Origin: Alphaproteobacteria bacterium
GTDB taxonomy: Bacteria; Pseudomonadota; Alphaproteobacteria; Micropepsales; Micropepsaceae
DNA: 18,378 nt
Assembly: GCA_028869355.1 (NCBI GenBank)
Contig: JAGWSK010000467.1
Span: 1-18,378, forward strand
Reading direction: 5' to 3'
A model generated the notes under the pieces. It did not search any database, had not been told where the DNA came from, and saw only the letters and a program-made list of their open reading frames with translations. A program made the translations under genes and the position numbers. Shown piece by piece: positions 14,182 to 18,378 of this stretch (positions within the stretch are counted from its first letter, which is position 1; every line of letters begins with the position of its first letter).

Positions 14182-14214
14182 AACCGCCTCTCCCATTGAG
14201 GGTCGAGGGCGTCG

Positions 14215-14235
14215 CGAATCGCCGGAGGCGATTTG
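14215..14235. repeat. Hairpin of the first (degraded) REP-like unit
   Basis: AATCGCC (14217-14223) and GGCGATT (14227-14233) are perfect seven-base arms around GGA. A flanking G-T wobble and a C-G pair extend the stem to nine. It shares the ATCGC/GCGAT core with the hairpin at 14299-14319. The C-rich arm pair that should precede it (14187-14209) is eroded. Confidence 0.6.
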
Positions 14236-14277
14236 CAGCCCGAGCGGATGCAGCGCCCGCGCGTGCCCCCTATATCA

Positions 14278-14298
14278 ACCCGCCCCTTGGGGGCGGGT
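14278..14298. repeat. First hairpin of the intact REP-like unit
   Basis: ACCCGCCCC (14278-14286) and GGGGCGGGT (14290-14298) are perfect nine-base arms with a TTG loop. The hairpin is followed directly by a second perfect hairpin, the two-hairpin arrangement common in dispersed palindromic repeats of alphaproteobacterial intergenic DNA. Confidence 0.75.
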
Positions 14299-14319
14299 CG
14301 AAATCGCGAAGCGATTTCG
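14299..14319. repeat. Second hairpin of the intact REP-like unit
   Basis: CGAAATCGC (14299-14307) and GCGATTTCG (14311-14319) are perfect nine-base arms with a GAA loop, abutting the preceding hairpin. After it come GGGCGGGG and a short direct repeat, GCGAGC at 14331-14336 and 14340-14345, separated by GAA. Confidence 0.75.
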
Positions 14320-14401
14320 GGGCGGGGACAGCGAGCGAAGCGAGCGCAATTGCGGCGCTGGCAGAGGTGAGCGTTTTGAGCAACGCCGATCACAAACAGC
14401 T

Positions 14402-14686
14402 CTAATCCGGCCGCTCCGTCGTCGGATCGATGGTCTTGCGGACTTCGCTGATTTTGGACGCCGGAAATCCGCTCATCTCGGCATGCCTGCGGATCATTCC
14501 TTCGTTGGCGGCGAGGTAGACGCAGTAGATCTTGTTGTCCGTGACATGGCTTTCGACCCATTGGATGTCGGGACCGAGTTCGCGCAGCACGCCATTGGAT
14601 TTTGCCGCAGCCGCGCGCAGCTGTTCGCGGTCCGCCGTTCCGATTTTCGGGATTTCACGTTCAATCACGAATTTCCGCAAAGCCAT
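14402..14686 (-). CDS. DUF4242 small protein (SCO4226-like, possible nickel-binding family)
   Basis: This 94-residue cytoplasmic protein of the DUF4242 type is recognised by an N-terminal KFVIEREIP strand, VESHVTDNKIYCVY (about 44-57), ANEGMIRRHAEMSGFPASKI (about 60-79) and a closing EVRKTIDP. The Streptomyces relative SCO4226 binds nickel; H47, C55 and H68 here are possible ligands, but function in Proteobacteria is unknown. The start is fixed by GGAGGA six bases upstream of the ATG at 14686. It lies 29 bases after the divL stop on the same strand and may be read from the divL transcript, while facing the hydrolase gene. In related genomes I do not recall it at this place, so it probably belongs to the inserted segment. 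The length fits the single-domain family. Confidence 0.82.
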   Translation of the reverse strand: MALRKFVIEREIPKIGTADREQLRAAAAKSNGVLRELGPDIQWVESHVTDNKIYCVYLAANEGMIRRHAEMSGFPASKISEVRKTIDPTTERPD

Positions 14687-14692
14687 CACATT

Positions 14693-14698
14693 TCCTCC
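14693..14698 (-). promoter_or_regulatory. Strong ribosome binding site of the DUF4242 gene
   Basis: GGAGGA on the - strand, six bases before the ATG at 14686, is an optimal Shine-Dalgarno. It excludes the longer open frame that runs back into divL to 14830. Its strength contrasts with the weak sites of the neighbouring genes. Confidence 0.75.
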
Positions 14699-14715
14699 GG
14701 GCATCCTCGAACGCA

Positions 14716-17133
14716 TCATGCCAGTGGGGCCTTGGCTGGCAAAGCCCGTGGTTTGCGCACCGCGCGTTTGCGCGGAACATGGCAGGTCACGCGCGTGCCT
14801 CCGCCGGCCTGTGATTCCAGCTGAACCCAACCACCATGCAGTTCGACGAACTGTTTCACCAGCGTCAGTCCAATCCCGGCGCCGGCGCGTGCCACCGCGC
14901 CGCCGCTGGCGGAAAAACGGTCAAACACCGAAGCCATGATATCGGGCGGCACTCCTGGCCCCGTATCGGCGACATAAAACTGCACGTCATCGGCAGCGAT
15001 GCGGCCGCCAAGGCTGACGGTGCCGCCCCGGGGCGTAAACTTCAACGCGTTGGCAATCAGGTTGAACAGCACCTGCTTCAGGCGGCGCGGATCGCCCAGA
15101 AATGGCGTCTGAGCCTGGCGGCAATCGAGCCGGAAACTTAAGCCCGCCTTGATCGCCCAGCCGCGCACATGGTCTGCAATTCCCGACAGCAGCAGGTAGA
15201 GGTCGATGCTTTCATATTCCAGTTCGACCGTGTGCGACTCAAGATCGGAGAGGTCGAGCACGTCATTGATGAGGTCGCGCAGCTGTCCGGACGCCTTGAT
15301 GACGGCATCGGCATATTCGCACTGTTTGGCGTTCAGCGGTCCCGCGGTGCCGGCGCGAAGCAGTTCGGAAAAGCCCATGATCGAATTCAACGGCGTTCGC
15401 AACTCGTATGACATGCGGCGGACGAATTCGGATTTCATCCGGTCGCTTGCTTCCAGCGCGTCATTGCGTTCGCGAAGCGCGGTCTCAATCCGGAAGCGGT
15501 CGGTGATATCGGCAAAACTGACGAATGTTGCGCCGTCGGGAAGCGGCGAAATGCTCAAGCGGATGATCGTGCCGTCGGACCGTTCCATTTCGTTCCATTC
15601 GCGGCTGCGCGACGTTCCTGCCGAAGTCACGCTCGTCGTCACGACTTCCCAGACCCGGTCCCCGCCGAATCGTGACCTGCAGGCCTCGGTGAGCTGCTTC
15701 AAATGTGGTTCACCCGCGAGTTCTGCCGCTTCAAACCGCCAGATCCGCGCAAATGCCAAATTCCTGAGTTTTAGCCGTCCATCAGGACCGAATACCGCGA
15801 CGCCTTCCTGCAGCGTGTCGAGGCTCGCCTTCTGAACCTTCATCAGCGTGTTGTAGGAGCTTTCGAGACGCAGACTTTCGCTGACGTCCTCGAAGAGAAA
15901 TGCCACGCCACCCGCCGGTTGCGGTTGCGCGGTTACCCGCAGACTCTGACCACCGGGCAGATGCCACCGCTCCTCTGCCGGTTCGCGATTTTCGAACATC
16001 TTCGCCTGAATCTGCTTCCAGGCGCGAAAATCTGTCTGCTCGGGCAATTTGCGCAATTCGCGCAGGCGATCGAGGAATTCAGCGTGAGCGGGCCGCGAAT
16101 CCAACCACGGTTTGGGCAATCCCCAAAGCTCGGCAAAAGCCGGATTGTGAAACACAAGACGGCGGTCCGGTCCGAACATCGCAACCGATGTCGCCATCCG
16201 ATCGAGGATGTCGGCATGCGCACTGATATGCTGGCGCAATCGCGTTTCGGCTTCGGTCTGCCGCGTGACGTCCACGGCCGACCCGGCCACGCCGCCGTCA
16301 TGGAGCGGCGAGAGGGTGAATGCGAGAGCTCGGCGTGCGCCGGAAAGCACGGCAAAGCGGGTGGCCTCGATCACTTCGCTGCCGCCCTGCGCCGCGGCTG
16401 CCAGATCGCGTTCCGATCGATCGAACGCAGCGTTGGAGCTGTACACCGCTTCCTCACCGGATCCGGCAAGACTCAGAAATGCGCGGTTGACGAAACGAAG
16501 CGCGAGATTACGGTCGCGAATCCATGCGGGCAGGGGAACGGCATTCAGCGCACCGCGGAAGTCGAGCGATTCGGGCGACTCACTCTGCGCTTCGAGAAAG
16601 ACCAGCAGACTGCCGCCGGCCGGACGGCCGCGGATTGAAATGGCTCGTCCTTTGTCGGAGCGGCAAATCAATTCAAACGCGATACCCTGGCCGGTCAGTC
16701 CCATGAGCGCAGCGTCGGCAGCCGCTGCATCAGGCCCCGCGAGGCAATCCTGCAACAGTTTGACGCCATCGCCGAAGCTGACGGGTTCAGAGGCACCCGG
16801 ATTAAATACCAGCAGGGATTCCCGCCCGGCTGAAATCCATGCCTCACGCGCCGCGACCAAAGACCGGTTCTTTTCAGACGATCCGCGCAGCGCCTGGCGC
16901 AGCGCCTCGGTGCTGCGATGTTCGGTCAGTGCCCAGATGGTCATGGCGAGCGCGAACGAGGTCGCTGCCACGATCAGAAGCAGGTCGGGCGTGCCGACGG
17001 AAGTGTCTGCCGCCCATGCCGGCGAAGACGCGAGCACAATCAGCCCGCCAAAATAGACTGCACGCGACGCCAAGTATGCCTTTCTGCCCACCCTGATGGT
17101 CGCAGGTCTAGCCGACAATCGTGACACCTGCAT
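14716..17133 (-). CDS. divL: DivL-type PAS pseudo-histidine kinase with Tyr in place of the H-box His
   Basis: This membrane-anchored multi-PAS kinase has about 805 residues from the ATG at 17133. The N-terminus has two hydrophobic stretches (about 27-41 and 51-68), then several PAS-like segments, including two paralogous ones with VAMFGPD and VAVFGPD cores. A dimerisation domain follows with FVRRMSYELRTPLN, where tyrosine (Y576; codon TAC at 15406-15408) replaces the usual histidine. The ATPase domain looks intact: N box NLIANALKFT, G1 VADTGPGVP, F box VFDRF and G2 GAGIGLTLVK. Tyrosine at this position is the hallmark of DivL, the essential Caulobacter regulator that binds DivK and controls CckA-CtrA signalling at the cell pole. 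The start is uncertain: the frame is open to a TTG at 17343 with another ATG at 17295, but no start has a good ribosome site and codons there look less coding-like. Confidence 0.85.
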   Translation of the reverse strand: MQVSRLSARPATIRVGRKAYLASRAVYFGGLIVLASSPAWAADTSVGTPDLLLIVAATSFALAMTIWALTEHRSTEALRQALRGSSEKNRSLVAAREAWISAGRESLLVFNPGASEPVSFGDGVKLLQDCLAGPDAAAADAALMGLTGQGIAFELICRSDKGRAISIRGRPAGGSLLVFLEAQSESPESLDFRGALNAVPLPAWIRDRNLALRFVNRAFLSLAGSGEEAVYSSNAAFDRSERDLAAAAQGGSEVIEATRFAVLSGARRALAFTLSPLHDGGVAGSAVDVTRQTEAETRLRQHISAHADILDRMATSVAMFGPDRRLVFHNPAFAELWGLPKPWLDSRPAHAEFLDRLRELRKLPEQTDFRAWKQIQAKMFENREPAEERWHLPGGQSLRVTAQPQPAGGVAFLFEDVSESLRLESSYNTLMKVQKASLDTLQEGVAVFGPDGRLKLRNLAFARIWRFEAAELAGEPHLKQLTEACRSRFGGDRVWEVVTTSVTSAGTSRSREWNEMERSDGTIIRLSISPLPDGATFVSFADITDRFRIETALRERNDALEASDRMKSEFVRRMSYELRTPLNSIMGFSELLRAGTAGPLNAKQCEYADAVIKASGQLRDLINDVLDLSDLESHTVELEYESIDLYLLLSGIADHVRGWAIKAGLSFRLDCRQAQTPFLGDPRRLKQVLFNLIANALKFTPRGGTVSLGGRIAADDVQFYVADTGPGVPPDIMASVFDRFSASGGAVARAGAGIGLTLVKQFVELHGGWVQLESQAGGGTRVTCHVPRKRAVRKPRALPAKAPLA

Positions 17134-17321
17134 ACGACGTGTGCGGACGTTTCCTGGCCGCGCAAGATATGCTCTCGCGCGTACGGCTTCCGCCAAAGCA
17201 GCCGCGGCTACGCTTGTCCCGCGACGCAATTGGCGGAATACGGACGATTCAGCCCTGCGGTTGTTACCCAATCCCCCGCTGCCTTGGCCCGTCATTCTAC
17301 GAATCAAGAAGGAGATGGTCG

Positions 17322-17336
17322 TTAAAAAATTGTAAA
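17322..17336. promoter_or_regulatory. Candidate CtrA box upstream of divL
   Basis: TTAA, seven bases, then TAAACC: one mismatch in the second half to the CtrA consensus TTAA-N7-TTAA(C). It overlaps a - strand TACAAT (-10-like) about 190 bases before the assigned divL ATG. A link between CtrA and the gene for its own upstream regulator is biologically plausible, but the site is found by eye in an AT-rich patch. Confidence 0.35.
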
Positions 17337-17413
17337 CCGCCAAGCCCCAAATGGGAGCTTACTGACGATCCGTGCGAATTCGTCGCCCGATTCGGCCGGG
17401 GCGAATCGTTAAT

Positions 17414-17428
17414 TTAACTTTTGGTTGA
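17414..17428. promoter_or_regulatory. Second candidate CtrA box
   Basis: TTAA, seven bases, TTGA: again one mismatch to TTAA-N7-TTAA, with a further TTAA just before it (17409-17412). It lies between the ahcY-end inverted repeat and divL. Support is the same pattern match only. Confidence 0.25.
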
Positions 17429-17436
17429 GCCGGCTT

Positions 17437-17470
17437 TAGAGCAGGTTCCGGCCAGATGGGCCCTGCTCTA
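17437..17470 (-). terminator. Inverted repeat over the ahcY stop codon, possible terminator
   Basis: TAGAGCAGG (17437-17445) and CCTGCTCTA (17462-17470) are perfect nine-base arms around a 16-base loop, which itself holds a GGCC/GGCC pairing. The right arm includes the ahcY TAG stop (17468-17470). No T-run follows on the - strand, so it is not a classical intrinsic terminator; it may act with Rho, protect the 3' end, or be a dispersed palindromic repeat. Confidence 0.45.
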
Positions 17471-18378
17471 GTACCGGTACGAGTCCGGCTTGAACGGCCC
17501 CTGCTGGGGCACGCCGATATAGGTCGCCTGCTTATCGGTCAGTTGCGTGAGTTTGGCGCCGATTTTCGCCAGATGCAGGCGCGCCACTTTCTCATCCAGA
17601 GATTTGGGCAGCGTGTACACTTTGCGCTGATATTTGCCCGGATTGCGGAAGATCTCCATCTGCGCCAGCGTCTGGTTGGTAAACGATGCCGACATCACGA
17701 AACTCGGGTGGCCCATGGCGTTGCCGAGATTCACCAGCCGGCCCTGTGACAACAGAATGATCCGTTTGCCACCGGGAAATTCGATTTCGTCCACCTGCGG
17801 CTTCACATTGTGCCATTTGAAATTGCGCAGTGAGGCCACCTGAATTTCCGAATCGAAATGGCCGATATTGGCGACAATGGCGCGATCCTTCATGCGCCGC
17901 ATGTGATCCAGCGTGATGACATCCACATTCCCCGTCGCGGTAACGAAGATGTCGGCCCGCGGAGCGGCGTCGTCCATTGTGGTGACTTCATAGCCTTCCA
18001 TTGCGGCCTGCAGCGCGCAAATCGGATCGACTTCCGCAATCATCACCCGGCAGCCGGCATTGCGCAGGGATGCCGCCGATCCCTTGCCGACATCGCCGAA
18101 GCCGGCGACCATCGCCACTTTCCCCGCCATCATCACGTCGGTGCCGCGGCGAATGCCGTCGACGAGACTCTCGCGGCAGCCATACAGGTTGTCGAATTTC
18201 GACTTGGTGACGGAATCATTCACATTGATGGCGGGGAACAGCAGGCGGCCTTCCTTTTCCATCTGGTACAGCCGGTGCACGCCGGTTGTGGTCTCTTCGG
18301 TCACGCCGCGGATGTTTTTGGCCAAAGTCGCGAACCAGCCCGGCTTTTCTTCGAGCGTGCGCAGGATCAGCCCAAACA
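17468..18378 (-). CDS. ahcY: Adenosylhomocysteinase, C-terminal part (5' end outside window)
   Basis: AhcY is a cytoplasmic NAD-dependent hydrolase that reversibly converts S-adenosylhomocysteine to adenosine and homocysteine, clearing the product inhibitor of SAM methyltransferases. The last 302 residues are present; the reading frame continues unbroken to the right window edge, and the full protein should be about 465-470 residues. Visible are GVTEETTTGVHRL, the NAD-binding loop VAGFGDVGKGSA, the ANIGHFDSEI segment, NLGNAMGHPSFVMSASFTNQ and the conserved terminal KPDSYRY that reaches into the neighbouring subunit. The long insert typical of proteobacterial and plant-type enzymes is consistent with the VKPQVDEIEFPGG region. 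It lies upstream of divL on the same strand, as in related genomes, but 334 bases and an inverted repeat separate them, so they are probably transcribed separately. Confidence 0.97.
   Translation of the reverse strand, partial: FGLILRTLEEKPGWFATLAKNIRGVTEETTTGVHRLYQMEKEGRLLFPAINVNDSVTKSKFDNLYGCRESLVDGIRRGTDVMMAGKVAMVAGFGDVGKGSAASLRNAGCRVMIAEVDPICALQAAMEGYEVTTMDDAAPRADIFVTATGNVDVITLDHMRRMKDRAIVANIGHFDSEIQVASLRNFKWHNVKPQVDEIEFPGGKRIILLSQGRLVNLGNAMGHPSFVMSASFTNQTLAQMEIFRNPGKYQRKVYTLPKSLDEKVARLHLAKIGAKLTQLTDKQATYIGVPQQGPFKPDSYRY

Larger units (their letters stand above)
14182..14401. other. Convergent intergenic gap with two tandem REP-like units
   Basis: These 220 bases between two convergent genes hold no supportable gene. 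They contain a degraded unit (about 14187-14240) and a well-kept unit (about 14278-14330) in the same orientation. Each is built as a C-rich/G-rich arm pair, a GTCG linker and an AATCGC...GCGATT hairpin. The GC-rich hairpins have no T-run, so Rho-independent termination is not clear, but they could block read-through from both sides. Confidence 0.6.
17134..17467. other. divL-ahcY intergenic region
   Basis: These 334 bases separate the ahcY stop from the chosen divL start. They include the only AT-rich patches in this part of the window (17301-17340 and 17405-17430), two near-CtrA sites, a TACAAT -10-like hexamer on the - strand (17336-17331) without a good -35, and an inverted repeat at the ahcY end. 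The divL frame stays open through 17134-17343, so part of it could encode an N-terminal extension. No separate gene is supportable. Confidence 0.5.

Noticed and set aside
14331..14345. CRISPR-like repeat
   Set aside because: Just two six-base direct copies of GCGAGC separated by three bases; there are no spacers and no cas genes.
11790..14715. Integrated mobile element with defined ends
   Set aside because: No integrase, transposase, tRNA target or flanking direct repeats could be found by eye; only gene order suggests insertion.
14090..14824. 244-codon + strand frame across the REP-like gap and DUF4242
   Set aside because: It spans the end of one gene, palindromic repeats and an antisense gene, so it cannot be one protein.
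15919..16638. 239-codon + strand frame opposite divL
   Set aside because: It is antisense to the PAS region, with no domain seen.

Overview
The window reads as a GC-rich alphaproteobacterial chromosome segment with almost no free space. It carries a gene set that, from memory of related genomes (Rhizobiales, Caulobacterales and allies), forms one conserved block: ahcY, a DivL-type PAS kinase, tsaE, a sugar kinase/nucleotidyltransferase pair (amgK-murU), addB, addA, trxA, folC, accD, trpA. The use of AddAB rather than RecBCD, a DivL protein with tyrosine in place of the histidine-kinase histidine, and this gene order all point to Alphaproteobacteria. The genus cannot be fixed from the sequence. 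No RNA gene, CRISPR array, insertion sequence or phage gene was seen.

Layout. Bases 1-2705 (+ strand) hold the 3' end of trpA, then accD and folC, the last two overlapping by four bases. Bases 2736-11789 (- strand) hold a tightly packed unit transcribed tsaE, amgK, murU, addB, addA, then trxA. Junctions are four-base stop/start overlaps (tsaE/amgK, amgK/murU, addB/addA), an 8-base gap (murU/addB) and a 46-base gap (addA/trxA). The unit combines tRNA t6A modification, peptidoglycan amino-sugar recycling, double-strand-break end processing and thiol redox control.

Bases 11790-14715 look like an insertion into that block. On the + strand lie a putidaredoxin-reductase-like flavoprotein, an adrenodoxin-type [2Fe-2S] ferredoxin and a cysteine hydrolase of the isochorismatase superfamily, with gaps of 13 and 14 bases. 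They converge on a small DUF4242 gene on the - strand. A 220-base gap between the convergent genes carries REP-like hairpins. The reductase/ferredoxin pair has no oxygenase or P450 in the window, so its electron acceptor is unknown.

Bases 14716-18378 (- strand) hold the DivL-like kinase and the C-terminal 302 residues of ahcY, which runs off the right edge. The 334 bases between them contain an AT-rich stretch with two near-consensus CtrA-type sites and an inverted repeat overlapping the ahcY stop codon.

The most unusual part is the 2.9-kb redox/hydrolase insert between divL and tsaE. It separates tsaE from its usual upstream neighbour and so must have forced a new promoter arrangement. No wholly new type of system is evident; the insert is best described as an orphan electron-transfer and amidohydrolase cassette of unknown substrate.
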